64,000 bases of DNA from Swaminathania salitolerans (GTDB lineage Bacteria > Pseudomonadota > Alphaproteobacteria > Acetobacterales > Acetobacteraceae): NCBI RefSeq assembly GCF_025994315.1, contig NZ_BAQE01000012.1. The stretch is one strand, 5' to 3'. Below are positions 50,285-58,629 of this stretch, one piece after another. Positions within the stretch are counted from its first letter, which is position 1, and each line of letters opens with the position of its first letter. Position numbers and translations under genes: made by a program. Under the pieces are notes generated by a model that worked only from the letters and a program-made list of their open reading frames with translations, made no database searches and had not been told where the DNA came from.

Positions 50285-52135
50285 ATGATTCCCGCAGACA
50301 ATATCCTCCTCCTTCTCGTCATGGCTGCCCTGAGCAGTCTTCTGGCCCGGCTTCTTCGCAATCTCGTGCCGCTTCCCCTGATCCAGATCCTGCTCGGCGT
50401 CGTCGCTGCGAGTCTCGGGGTTCGTATCGGGCTCGAGCCCGATCTCTTCATGCTGGTTTTCCTGCCGCCTCTCCTGTTCGCGGATGCGTTCCGGATGCCG
50501 CTGAGAGAATTCCACGAATTGCGCGGTACGATCTTCTTTCTGGCTTTCGGCCTCGTGGTGCTGAGCACGGTCTTTTGCGGATACGCCATACACTGGCTCA
50601 TCCCCACGCTCGATCTCGCTTGCTGCTTCGCTCTGGCCGCAGCGCTCTCGCCGACGGACACGGTTGCCGTAACCAGTCTGATCGCGGGGCGACATGTGCC
50701 CGAACGCATGATCCATATCCTGTCTGGCGAAGCGCTTTTCAACGATGCATCGGGGCTCGTCTGTTTCCGCTTCGCCACGGCTGCGGCCATGACCGGGGTC
50801 TTTTCCTACCGTCAGGCTTTCGGCGGCTTTCTGCTCGTCGCACTCGGCGGGATGGGAGTGGGCGCGCTGATCGCCTATGGAGCGGCACGGATCAATCGTG
50901 TTCTGCTGCGGCGCGGTTTCGACGATCCGCCCTTGCAGATCACGCTCATGGTCCTGCTCCCGTTCTCGACCTATATCGTGGCCGAGAGGCTCGGTGGGTC
51001 CGGGATACTGGCCTCGGTGGCCGCCTGCATGGTCATCAAGATGATGGGCGTGATCGAGGAAGCCAATACCGCGACACGGCTCCAGGCGACGACGGTCTGG
51101 ACGATGCTGAGCTACGTCTTCAACGCCCTGATCTTCCTGCTTCTCGGGCTCCAGCTTCCGTCTCTGCTCGATCGGGGTATGGAGCTGGCCCATGCGCGTC
51201 ATGTGACGCTGATCCAGCTCGTGACGCTCGTTGCGGCCGTGTACGCCATCATGAGCCTCCTGCGTCTGGCTGGGCTCTGGCTCTCGATCCTGCGACGCTG
51301 GCTCGTTTCCCGCTGGATGCATAAATCCTTCGCCTGGCCGGGCGTTCTGAGCTCGGTTCTGCTGACCTTTGCCGGGGTGCGCGGTGCGGTCACGCTTGCA
51401 GCGGTGCTCTCCCTTCCCGTCGCAGGCGCGGGGATGGACGGATTCCCCGATCGCGAGCTGATCGTGACGATCGCAGCCGGTGTGATCGTCATGTCGCTGA
51501 TCGGCGCGGGGCTGATCATGCCGGCCTGTATCCGGTTCATCCCGCCCGAGGGGACGGACCGCCATGCCCTGGAGGAACGCATGGCGCGTCAGACGCTGCT
51601 GCGCGCAGCCCTGGAGCGCCTGCAGCAGGAAAAGCACGCGCATGACGCAGGCCGTGGACGGGGCGCCCAACCGGACACCGGGCCTGATGAAGTGCCGGAT
51701 ACCGCCCAAGGTGCTGTACAGGATGCCGCCCGGGATGCGGCCCAAGGTGCGGCCCAGGGTGCGACGCAGGGTACCGCACAGGCTGCCGTGCAGCAGATGG
51801 GTCAGGGCGGCCAGCGGGGCGGGGACGGCACGAGCGAGGATGAGGCGATCCGTCAGGATGTGATCGACCGGCTCGGACAAAGCTACGAGAATCGTCTGAA
51901 CCAGATCGACGAGGCCCGGCAGATCACCCCCATGAACCGTCATCTTGCGCTCAGGCGTGAGCGGATCGAGCTCGCTCTGCGTCTCGTCCTGTTGAGGGCC
52001 CAGCGTCAGGCGCTCCATTCCCTGTTTTCGGAGCGGAAGATCAACGATCAGACGGAATGGGAGCTGGAGCAGGAGCTCGATTTCGAGGAACAGCTCTTGA
52101 GGGCGCGGGTGCAGCGGCTTCCTCAGGACATCTGA
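50285..52135 (+). CDS. CPA1-family Na+/H+ antiporter with repeat-bearing tail
   Basis: 616 residues. A transmembrane bundle of about 11-12 helices (1 to about 415) carries the CPA1 signatures ALSPTDTVAVTSL and HILSGEALFNDASGLVCFRF. The C-terminal cytoplasmic part (about 420-616) starts with LEERMARQTLLRAALERLQQ, then an Ala/Gln/Gly/Asp repeat linker (about 470-505) and a charged helical end (LLRARVQRLPQDI). It should exchange Na+ or K+ for protons and help in pH or salt tolerance. The linker length may vary because it is built from 12-bp repeats. Divergent from the nuclease gene. Confidence 0.92.
   Translation: MIPADNILLLLVMAALSSLLARLLRNLVPLPLIQILLGVVAASLGVRIGLEPDLFMLVFLPPLLFADAFRMPLREFHELRGTIFFLAFGLVVLSTVFCGYAIHWLIPTLDLACCFALAAALSPTDTVAVTSLIAGRHVPERMIHILSGEALFNDASGLVCFRFATAAAMTGVFSYRQAFGGFLLVALGGMGVGALIAYGAARINRVLLRRGFDDPPLQITLMVLLPFSTYIVAERLGGSGILASVAACMVIKMMGVIEEANTATRLQATTVWTMLSYVFNALIFLLLGLQLPSLLDRGMELAHARHVTLIQLVTLVAAVYAIMSLLRLAGLWLSILRRWLVSRWMHKSFAWPGVLSSVLLTFAGVRGAVTLAAVLSLPVAGAGMDGFPDRELIVTIAAGVIVMSLIGAGLIMPACIRFIPPEGTDRHALEERMARQTLLRAALERLQQEKHAHDAGRGRGAQPDTGPDEVPDTAQGAVQDAARDAAQGAAQGATQGTAQAAVQQMGQGGQRGGDGTSEDEAIRQDVIDRLGQSYENRLNQIDEARQITPMNRHLALRRERIELALRLVLLRAQRQALHSLFSERKINDQTEWELEQELDFEEQLLRARVQRLPQDI
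51701..51796. repeat. eight 12-bp units in the antiporter tail
   Basis: Eight consecutive 12-base units, from ACCGCCCAAGGT at 51701 to GCCGTGCAGCAG ending at 51796, encode the tetrapeptides TAQG, AVQD, AARD, AAQG, AAQG, ATQG, TAQA and AVQQ. The fourth and fifth copies differ by one base. Gain or loss of units keeps the reading frame. Confidence 0.9.
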
Positions 52136-52164
52136 GATGCCGCCACCCGGGAGCACGGGATATT

Positions 52165-52192
52165 CCCGATCCCTATCCCGATCCCTATCCCG
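52165..52192. repeat. 12-bp tandem repeat in a convergent intergenic gap
   Basis: CCCGATCCCTAT occurs at 52165-52176 and 52177-52188, followed by CCCG. It lies between the antiporter stop (52135) and the TIM-barrel gene stop (52242). Just before it, CGGGA-TAT-TCCCG (52156-52168) can form a small hairpin. Confidence 0.75.
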
Positions 52193-52241
52193 GGCGCGGT
52201 GAGACCGATGCGGTTTCCGGCCTCTGCGTTACCGGCGCGGA

Positions 52242-53141
52242 TCAGCCGAGATTGCGCTTGGCGAGTTCCTCACGCATCGTCCTGAGCATGAAACGCGACG
52301 AGTCCTCGGCGCGCTCTTCCCAGGCGAAGACGCAGGAGGACAGGACCCCGTCGAAGCGGATTTCCGCCAGCGTGTCGAAGAAGAGCTTCCAGTCGATATC
52401 CCCCTGCCCGATATCGAGATGCTGATGCACACGGACTTTCGCGCCCGGAGGATTGACGATGTAGCGCAGCTCGGAAGATCCGCGATGGTCGAACGTATCC
52501 GCCACCCTCACATGGGCGAGAATATCTGCGGCTTCCTTCAGCATGGCCGCCATATCGCCCCCGTAGAAGAAGGTATGGGGCACGATATAGGACATCTTGA
52601 CCGCATCGGAGCCGATATTGCGGATGATATCGATGGCCGGGTGGAAGGTCTCCACCCAGTCTTCGGGATGCGGTTCGAGAGAAAGGGTGATGCCCGAACG
52701 CTCGAGAATGGGGACCAGATCGTCCATCGAGCGCCAGAATGCGTCCTCGCAGGTCTCCGGTGTAGCGACCCCCGGCGGCAGCCCCGCCGAGCGCTCGGGC
52801 GAGGTGCCGCGCCCGAATTCGGAAACCATGAGAGGGCATTCCATCTCCGAGGCGATTTCGATGGCACGACGCCAGTAGCGCATCGCGGCCCGGCGTTCCT
52901 CCTCGACAGGGCTGGCCCAGCGATACATGGGCTGGAGCGTGGCGAGCTCGGTGCCGTGCTCGCGTATGGCCCGCTTGAATTCCCGGATACGTTGCGAGGT
53001 GGCGCGGGGCATGACCCACCATTCGAGAAAATCCGAGCGGGGAGAGAGCTCTATGCCATCAAAACCGTAATCCGCCGTGACCCTGGCGATCTCCGGCAAT
53101 GAGAGGTGGCGTTGCATATAGGGATCGAGAACGAGTTTCAC
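52242..53141 (-). CDS. sugar phosphate isomerase/epimerase-like TIM-barrel protein
   Basis: 299 residues with a GTG start and AAGGAG upstream. The xylose-isomerase-like (AP endonuclease 2) TIM-barrel superfamily fits: YGFDGIELSPRSDF near the N terminus, PLMVSEFGRG, ITLSLEPHPEDW with a probable metal-binding glutamate, DAVKMSYIVPHTFFYGGD, and VRVHQHLDIGQGDIDWKLFF. Members act on sugars, inositol derivatives or hydroxypyruvate. No sugar operon is directly attached, and the substrate is unknown. The upstream 212-base gap contains a GCCTT repeat. Confidence 0.85.
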   Translation of the reverse strand: MKLVLDPYMQRHLSLPEIARVTADYGFDGIELSPRSDFLEWWVMPRATSQRIREFKRAIREHGTELATLQPMYRWASPVEEERRAAMRYWRRAIEIASEMECPLMVSEFGRGTSPERSAGLPPGVATPETCEDAFWRSMDDLVPILERSGITLSLEPHPEDWVETFHPAIDIIRNIGSDAVKMSYIVPHTFFYGGDMAAMLKEAADILAHVRVADTFDHRGSSELRYIVNPPGAKVRVHQHLDIGQGDIDWKLFFDTLAEIRFDGVLSSCVFAWEERAEDSSRFMLRTMREELAKRNLG

Positions 53142-53296
53142 CCTTGGGGCTCCTTCGGCAGAGGCATTCCGGCGTCCTGCCTCCCCATCGTCCGGATGTA
53201 TCCGGGCGGTGTCCGGGGCGGGCAGGTCGGCGCCAGATTAGGCAATGCCGACGCCCCGCGTCGCGACGGGGATGATCAAATCCGATCATGCCCCAT

Positions 53297-53316
53297 GCCT
53301 TGCCTTGCCTTGCCTT
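53297..53316. repeat. pentanucleotide GCCTT repeat, four copies
   Basis: Four consecutive GCCTT units, followed by GCCG, lie in the 212-base gap between the TIM-barrel gene start (53141) and the stop of the mechanosensitive channel (53354). The gap is upstream of the TIM-barrel gene on its strand. No other feature was found in the gap. Confidence 0.85.
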
Positions 53317-53353
53317 GCCGCGCCCGATCCGGGCTGCCCCCCCGGAGCAGGTG

Positions 53354-54556
53354 TCAGGACCGGGGGCGGATATCCGGCCCGTCGTACTGGCTGCCGGGTG
53401 CGGGACGGTTGACCGGCGGCGAAACGAGGCTGTCCGGCCATGCGGGGCTGTCGGGCGTGCCCGGCACGATTGCGGTACGATCGCGCGGCAGGGACTGGGG
53501 CAGCTCCTCACGCAGGCGCTTGAGCATGCGCTCGCGCAGATCGCAGCAGAGATTCCACATGCAGTTCGCGTCGTTCGCCCCCGCGATGAGGCGGATCGAG
53601 ATGACCGTGGCATTGCTGTCGACCACCTGACAGCCGACCGATCCCATGTCGTGATCCCAGTCCGTGCTTTTCTCGAGCTCCTCAAGGAAGAACTTGCGGA
53701 CGGTTTCGACCGGGGTCTGGTAGTCGAGCCAGAGGAAGAGCGAGCCGATGAGCGATGGCGAGCTATGCGTCCAGTTCTGGAACGGGTTTTCGAGAAAATA
53801 GGCGATCGGCACGATATAGCGGCGGCGGTCCCAGGTGCGCAGGACCACATAGGTGGCATTGATCTCCTCGACATAGGCCCAGTCGCCGTTGAGGATCAGC
53901 ATGTCCTCCATGCGGATGGGCTGGGTGATGGCGATCTGGATACCGGCGATCAGGTTGGACAGGGCCGGGCGGGCAGAGAGACCGACGACGAGGGAGGCGG
54001 CACCGGCGGAAGCGAAGAGCGAGAGACCGTATTGTCTGACGGATTCGAACACCATCAGGGCAGCCGCGACCGTGATGACCCCGAACGTGATCTCGATCAG
54101 GCGTCGCAGGATCCGGATCTGGGTCTGGTGAGACCGCACCGTGATGTCATCGACATGTTCGCGGTTGGCGATCCGGTCGAGATATTTGTCCGTTCCGAAC
54201 CGGAACGCCTTGATGAGACCGAAACCGATCGTGATGATGAAGGAGAACGCGAAGAAATGCCCGAGGAACTGGGTCGTGGACGGCGCGAAGCCGGTCGTGG
54301 CCGGAAGGGCGGCACTCGCGGCCACGATCATCAGAAGCACGCGGATGTGGTTCTGGAGCCGGGCTATGGTCTCGTGGATGAAGGCGATGCGCTTGAGACC
54401 GGGAAGACGGGGAAGCGCCTCGGTGATGAGCCTGCTGAACAGGAGTGCGATCAGGGCCGCCGCCACGAGGAGAAGGGTCGAGGCGAGTGCGGGCGGGAGC
54501 CAGTCAAACCATGCGAGGAGTCTCGACATGGAGTGCACATAATCTTTCTTGATCAC
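53354..54556 (-). CDS. MscS-family mechanosensitive ion channel
   Basis: About 400 residues from a GTG start (MIKKDYVHSMSRLL). Hydrophobic helices lie at about 22-45, 70-90, 100-130 and 150-205; the pore helix region with small residues is LFASAGAASLVVGLSARPALSN, the hallmark of MscS TM3. The beta domain ITQPIRMEDMLILNGDWAYV and the cytoplasmic vestibule follow. The GTG at 54556 has AAGGAAG upstream; an ATG at 54529 is the alternative. It opens under membrane tension to release solutes. The C-terminal 60 residues are low-complexity. Confidence 0.88.
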   Translation of the reverse strand: MIKKDYVHSMSRLLAWFDWLPPALASTLLLVAAALIALLFSRLITEALPRLPGLKRIAFIHETIARLQNHIRVLLMIVAASAALPATTGFAPSTTQFLGHFFAFSFIITIGFGLIKAFRFGTDKYLDRIANREHVDDITVRSHQTQIRILRRLIEITFGVITVAAALMVFESVRQYGLSLFASAGAASLVVGLSARPALSNLIAGIQIAITQPIRMEDMLILNGDWAYVEEINATYVVLRTWDRRRYIVPIAYFLENPFQNWTHSSPSLIGSLFLWLDYQTPVETVRKFFLEELEKSTDWDHDMGSVGCQVVDSNATVISIRLIAGANDANCMWNLCCDLRERMLKRLREELPQSLPRDRTAIVPGTPDSPAWPDSLVSPPVNRPAPGSQYDGPDIRPRS

Positions 54557-54608
54557 AGGTCTTCCTTGCTGTCTTCCGGCCTGTCCTGCCGGATCTCGGA
54601 GCGGTATT

Positions 54609-54624
54609 ATCACTTTAATGTGAT
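54609..54624. promoter_or_regulatory. AT-rich inverted repeat upstream of the MscS-type gene
   Basis: ATCACTTTAATGTGAT has 5-bp arms (ATCAC/GTGAT) and an AT-rich centre, within the 263-base gap between the SBF-like gene stop and the channel start. It may be an operator or part of a promoter for the channel. The rest of the gap shows no gene. Confidence 0.4.
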
Positions 54625-54819
54625 GTAACCGGGAGGGGGCGTCAACGACCCTAACTTGCGAGCCCGGCCCCGTTTCCCATGAAAGAACGGTAAGAAAAGC
54701 CCATTGGTGCCCCGGTTCTCCTGGCGTCGGCTCTCCTGTGCGTCGGTGCCACCCCGGGGCGCAGGCCGCCACCCCGGGGAGGCTCTTCGTTCAGGCCGGG
54801 GGCGGGCTGGGAGGCGGGG

Positions 54820-55773
54820 TCAGGGGCGCTCGGGGCGCCGGGCCAGATGACGGGCCAGAAGCGTGCAGAGAAAGAGCTGGATCTGATGATAGATCATCAG
54901 CGGCAGTACCACCGTTCCCACGATCGACGCGGGAAACAGGATGTTGGCCATGGGCACGCCGGTCGCGAGCGATTTCTTCGAACCGCAGAGCATGAGCGAG
55001 ATCGCGCTTTCCTCGGAAAAGCCGGATATCCGTCCGAGGAGCCGTGACAGAAACAGGACGAGAACCAGAAGCGCCAGATCGAGTCCCGCGGTCAGGGCCA
55101 GATCCGGAAGGGAGATGCTGTGCCAGAGCCCCTGGAAGACGGCATGGCTGAATGCGGTATAGACGACAAGCACGATCGAACCGCGATCGGTCAGGGAAAG
55201 CAGTTTCCTGTTGCGTCTCGCCCAGTCTCCAAGACGCCGGTGCAGGATCTGACCCAGACCGAAGGGCAGCAGAAGCTGGGTTGCGATATCGATGACGGCC
55301 TGTCCGGACCAGACTCCGCCGCGGCGGATGATCATCCCTACGAGCACGGGGGTGAGGACGATTCCCGCGAGATTGGAGAGCGTCGCGGCACAGATCGAGG
55401 CCGGGACGTTTCCGCGGGCGATGGAGGTCAGGGCGATCGAGCTCTGCACGGTGGAGGGCAGACAGCACAGAAAGAGAAGCCCCTGCCACATATCGGGTGT
55501 GAGAAGATGCGGAAAGAGCGCCCGCAGGGCGAGGCCGAGCAGGGGAAAGAGCAGGAATGTGCAGGCGAGCACGCTGCCCTGCAAACGCCAGTCGCGCACG
55601 CTTTCCAGAACAGCTTGCGGCTGCAGACGCGCGCCCTGGAGAAAGAACATGATGGCGATGCAGAGGGTCGTCAGATGGGCGAGGACGGTCGCGCCCAGTC
55701 CATGACAGGGCAGGATTGTCGCAAGCCCGATGGCGGCGATCAGACTCAGGAGAAAGGGGTCGAGCTTCGGCAT
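54820..55773 (-). CDS. SBF-like (bile acid:sodium symporter family) transporter
   Basis: 317 residues with about 9-10 hydrophobic segments. Family features are LTTLCIAIMFFLQGARLQ, LLFLCCLPSTVQSSIALTS and the C-terminal KKSLATGVPMANILFPAS region, typical of the SBF-like group (YfeH type) rather than true bile acid carriers. The start at 55773 has GGAGAAA upstream with reasonable spacing; a further ATG 12 codons upstream is less well placed. The natural substrate is unknown. It is transcribed toward the mechanosensitive channel gene. Confidence 0.9.
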   Translation of the reverse strand: MPKLDPFLLSLIAAIGLATILPCHGLGATVLAHLTTLCIAIMFFLQGARLQPQAVLESVRDWRLQGSVLACTFLLFPLLGLALRALFPHLLTPDMWQGLLFLCCLPSTVQSSIALTSIARGNVPASICAATLSNLAGIVLTPVLVGMIIRRGGVWSGQAVIDIATQLLLPFGLGQILHRRLGDWARRNRKLLSLTDRGSIVLVVYTAFSHAVFQGLWHSISLPDLALTAGLDLALLVLVLFLSRLLGRISGFSEESAISLMLCGSKKSLATGVPMANILFPASIVGTVVLPLMIYHQIQLFLCTLLARHLARRPERP

Positions 55774-55967
55774 GGCGGAGATTTCTCCTGCATCGGGCCT
55801 TTTTGGCAAGAGCGTCCCCTGCGGCCCTTCGTTTCGCCGGAGGGCGGGAGCGTGAACGGGACGCTTGCGCGCGGCGATGCCGTGCGCGACCCTTCTTTAC
55901 AGGCATGTCGCGCATATGACGCGTGCGCAGATCGGGCGCGTATCACGGGCAGGGAGGGAGCGAGATC

Positions 55968-56660
55968 ATGACGGAGCACGATACGGGCGAGGCGCGGGGT
56001 TCGGACGGGATGCGGCGGGATGATGAAGGGCCGGGCACGGAGATACGCGGAGGGGCGGAAACGGATGAGCGGATATCGATCGTCGGGGAGGCGCGTCTCT
56101 CCGATGGCTGGGGGAAACTCACGCAATACACGCTCGCCTATCGCCGCCGGGACGGAACACGACAGACCCTGTCGCGCGAGGTCTACGACCACGGGGATGG
56201 CGCTGCGATCCTGCTCTACGACCGGTCGCGCAATACCGTCCTGCTGACACGGCAGTTCCGGCTTCCGGTCTATCTCGGTGGCGACGGATCCGGGTTCGTC
56301 GAGGTTTGCGCGGGCATGCTCGATGCGCGCGCGCCCGAGGCGGCAATCCGCAAGGAGGTCGAGGAGGAGACAGGCGTGAGCGTCGGTGAGATCAGCGAGA
56401 TCGGCCGGTATTACATGAGCCCCGGTTCGTTGAGCGAGCGGCTGCATTGTTTCGTCGGTGCCTATAGCCGGGCCATGCGTACCGGCCCGGGCGGCGGTCT
56501 GGTCGAGGAGGGCGAGGAGATCGAGGCTCTCGAGATCGGATTTCCCGAAGCCATGGCCATGATCCGGGACGGGCGGATCATGGATGCGAAGACCGTTCTG
56601 CTTCTTCAGTACGCGGCGCTGGAAGGGCTCTGTTCGGTTCGGCCCGCTGCGGGACCCTGA
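55968..56660 (+). CDS. NUDIX hydrolase, NudK-like
   Basis: 230 residues. The Nudix box is GMLDARAPEAAIRKEVEEET (with the two-residue insert seen in NudK-type GDP-mannose hydrolases), followed by GVSVGEIS. DGAAILLYDRSRNTVLLTRQ and RYYMSPGSLSERLHCFVG surround it. The N-terminal about 35 residues are acidic, repeat-like and probably disordered. The ATG follows GGGAGGGA with ideal spacing. Likely substrates are nucleotide sugars such as GDP-mannose or ADP-ribose. It stands between the divergent SBF-like transporter and the DeoR operon. Confidence 0.92.
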   Translation: MTEHDTGEARGSDGMRRDDEGPGTEIRGGAETDERISIVGEARLSDGWGKLTQYTLAYRRRDGTRQTLSREVYDHGDGAAILLYDRSRNTVLLTRQFRLPVYLGGDGSGFVEVCAGMLDARAPEAAIRKEVEEETGVSVGEISEIGRYYMSPGSLSERLHCFVGAYSRAMRTGPGGGLVEEGEEIEALEIGFPEAMAMIRDGRIMDAKTVLLLQYAALEGLCSVRPAAGP

Positions 56661-56726
56661 TCGATCCCGGTATTGTGACCGGCACGGCGCAGGGAGGCGC
56701 TGGCAGAGAGGAAAAAAGAACCTTAT

Positions 56727-56756
56727 CTTTCGAAAGCTCTTCTTTCGTTTGGAAAG
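56727..56756. promoter_or_regulatory. paired TTTCG-type sites, probable DeoR-family operator
   Basis: CTTTCGAAAG (56727-56736, a perfect palindrome) and CTTTCGTTTGGAAAG (56742-56756) lie side by side just before the regulator ATG at 56763. DeoR-type sugar repressors often bind TTTCG/CGAAA-type repeats, so this is a likely autoregulatory operator that could control the whole operon. Confidence 0.55.
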
Positions 56757-56762
56757 AATGCG

Positions 56763-57557
56763 ATGACCGGGGAGGGATGGATGTCGGCGGGTGTGGGGCG
56801 TGCAACGCTCAAGCGACGGTTGGCGATCATCGATGCTGTAAGACGGCTGGGATTCGCCCGTACCGAGACCCTTGCCGAGCTGTTCGATGTGTCCTCCGTG
56901 ACGATCCGTTCGGATCTGGCCTATCTGCAGAACCAGAACCTCGTGATCAGGGTCAATGGCGGCGCCAGGCCCTGCCTGGACAGGATGCCCGTATCGTCCG
57001 GCGACGAGCCGCCCGATATCGCCGGATGTCATGCTTTGGCCCGTCAGGCCGCGCGTCGGATCGGTGCGGGACAGACGGTGTTTCTCGATAATTCCCGGGC
57101 CTCGTCCCTTGTTCCGCTCCATGCCCTGTCCGGGGCGTTGCGCTTCCTCGTGAACGGGCTCGACAGTTTTCATCTCGCAAGCCGGAGCTGCGACTCCACG
57201 ATCGCCCTGCTCGGTGGCAGCTATGACCGGCAAGGTCTTCCGGTTGGCGATCCGGCTGCGCGGCAGGCCCTCTCGTTCTACGAGATCGATTTCGCCATCC
57301 TTGCCGTCTCGCATGTCACCGAAGACCGCGTCGTCTGTCTGGACCGGAGCGGGAACTGCCTCGAGGCCGCGTGCGGACAGGCGGAGCGTGTCCTGCTTCT
57401 GCATGTTCCGGACGGACGGGCGTCGGAGGGCGGCCCCGTGATCGGGCGGGACGCCCGGATGGAGGTGATCGGGCGGGACGCCCGTGAGGGGATAACCGGG
57501 CGGGATGCCCGCGAGGAGAATCCCGGCTCCCGATCCGCCGTGTTCTGCACTGAGTGA
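56763..57557 (+). CDS. DeoR-family sugar-operon repressor
   Basis: 264 residues. The N-terminal winged helix (about 15-65) has ARTETLAELFDVSSVTIRSD and LAYLQNQNLVIRVNGGAR, typical of the DeoR family. The effector domain (about 75-215) resembles the DeoR sensor fold (IGAGQTVFLDNSRASSLVPL, LLGGSYDRQG). The C-terminal tail (about 225-252) consists of three copies of a nine-residue repeat of the VIGRDARE type, encoded by 27-bp units. It is followed by a PfkB kinase and a GatZ-like gene, so it probably senses a sugar phosphate in that pathway. Confidence 0.88.
   Translation: MTGEGWMSAGVGRATLKRRLAIIDAVRRLGFARTETLAELFDVSSVTIRSDLAYLQNQNLVIRVNGGARPCLDRMPVSSGDEPPDIAGCHALARQAARRIGAGQTVFLDNSRASSLVPLHALSGALRFLVNGLDSFHLASRSCDSTIALLGGSYDRQGLPVGDPAARQALSFYEIDFAILAVSHVTEDRVVCLDRSGNCLEAACGQAERVLLLHVPDGRASEGGPVIGRDARMEVIGRDAREGITGRDAREENPGSRSAVFCTE
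57438..57518. repeat. three 27-bp units at the repressor C terminus
   Basis: Units at 57438-57464, 57465-57491 and 57492-57518 each encode a nine-residue block of the form (V/I)-(I/T)-GRDAR-x-x. The first two share the first 20 bases exactly. The unit length is a multiple of three, so copy changes alter only tail length. Confidence 0.92.
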
Positions 57558-57642
57558 CGGAGAGAGACCGTGATCGCATCCGCGTCCTTCTGCCCCTCAT
57601 CGCGCCTGAGACTTTTTCCTGTTCACTGAGGATTGCCGGATC

Positions 57643-58629
57643 ATGATGTCCCTCTCAAAGGCGGGCGGTGCCCCCGAAGCTCCCTGTTGCGTGGTCACGA
57701 TCGGAGAGATCGTGGTGGAGATCATGGCCGAAACGCCCGGAACCGGTTTTATGGAGCCTCTGGCCCTGAAAGGGCCTTTTCCCTCCGGTGCTCCGGCCAT
57801 CTTCATCGATCAGGTCGCGCAACTCGGTATGCGTTGCGGGCTCATCTCCGCGGTGGGACGGGACGATTTCGGAACGCTCAATGTCACGCGCCTCGCCCGC
57901 GATGGCGTCGATGTCTCGGCAATCCAGCAGATCGACTCCTATGCGACGGGAAGCGCGTTCGTCCGCTACCGCCCCGATGGCAGCCGTGACTTCGTCTATA
58001 ATATCCGCGAGGCCGCCTGTGCCCGCACGACGCTGAACGATGCCGCGCGCAGCCTGCTGGGCAAGGCGACCCATTTTCATGTCATGGGCTCCTCCCTCTT
58101 CTCCTTCCGGATCATCGATGCCGTAACCACCGCCCTGCGTGAGGTGAAGGCGCAGGGCGGTACGGTGTCGTTCGACCCCAATATCCGCAAGGAAATGCTC
58201 GATATCCCCGAAATGCGCGCGGCGCTCGAGCTGATGCTGCAGGAATGCGACATCTTCCTGCCGAGCGGCCCCGAGCTGCTTCTCTTCAGTGAGGCCGATA
58301 CCGAGGAGGACGCGATCCGGGAGATTCTGGCGCTCGGCGTGTCCGAGATCGTTCTGAAAAAGGGGCAGGATGGCGCCTGCGCGTTCAGCAACGAGGGATC
58401 GTTCCCTATGCCACCCTTTCCGGTGACGGAGCGCGATCCCACCGGGGCGGGGGATTGTTTCGGCGCCACCTATGTCACCTGCAGGCTTTCAGGCCGGTCG
58501 GTGGAGGAAAGCCTGCGTTACGCCAGCGCCTCGGGGGCGCGCGCCGTAACCGTGCAGGGGCCGATGGAGGGCGTCTCCACCTTTGCGGAACTCGACCGTT
58601 TCATCGCCCAGTCAGGAAATCCGGCATGA
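57643..58629 (+). CDS. PfkB-family sugar kinase (tagatose/fructose-type)
   Basis: 328 residues. PfkB features are VVTIGEIVVEIMAE near the N terminus, FIDQVAQLGMRCGLISAVGRDDFG, and the catalytic DPTGAGDCFGATY with Asp271 as base. GEIVVEIM and GAPAIFIDQVAQLG resemble sugar kinases of the galactitol/tagatose catabolic type more than ribokinase. Its stop overlaps the GatZ-like start by ATGA (58626-58629), so products are coupled. Probable reaction: phosphorylation of tagatose (or fructose) at C6. Two ATGs in a row (57643 and 57646) are possible starts. Confidence 0.88.
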   Translation: MMSLSKAGGAPEAPCCVVTIGEIVVEIMAETPGTGFMEPLALKGPFPSGAPAIFIDQVAQLGMRCGLISAVGRDDFGTLNVTRLARDGVDVSAIQQIDSYATGSAFVRYRPDGSRDFVYNIREAACARTTLNDAARSLLGKATHFHVMGSSLFSFRIIDAVTTALREVKAQGGTVSFDPNIRKEMLDIPEMRAALELMLQECDIFLPSGPELLLFSEADTEEDAIREILALGVSEIVLKKGQDGACAFSNEGSFPMPPFPVTERDPTGAGDCFGATYVTCRLSGRSVEESLRYASASGARAVTVQGPMEGVSTFAELDRFIAQSGNPA

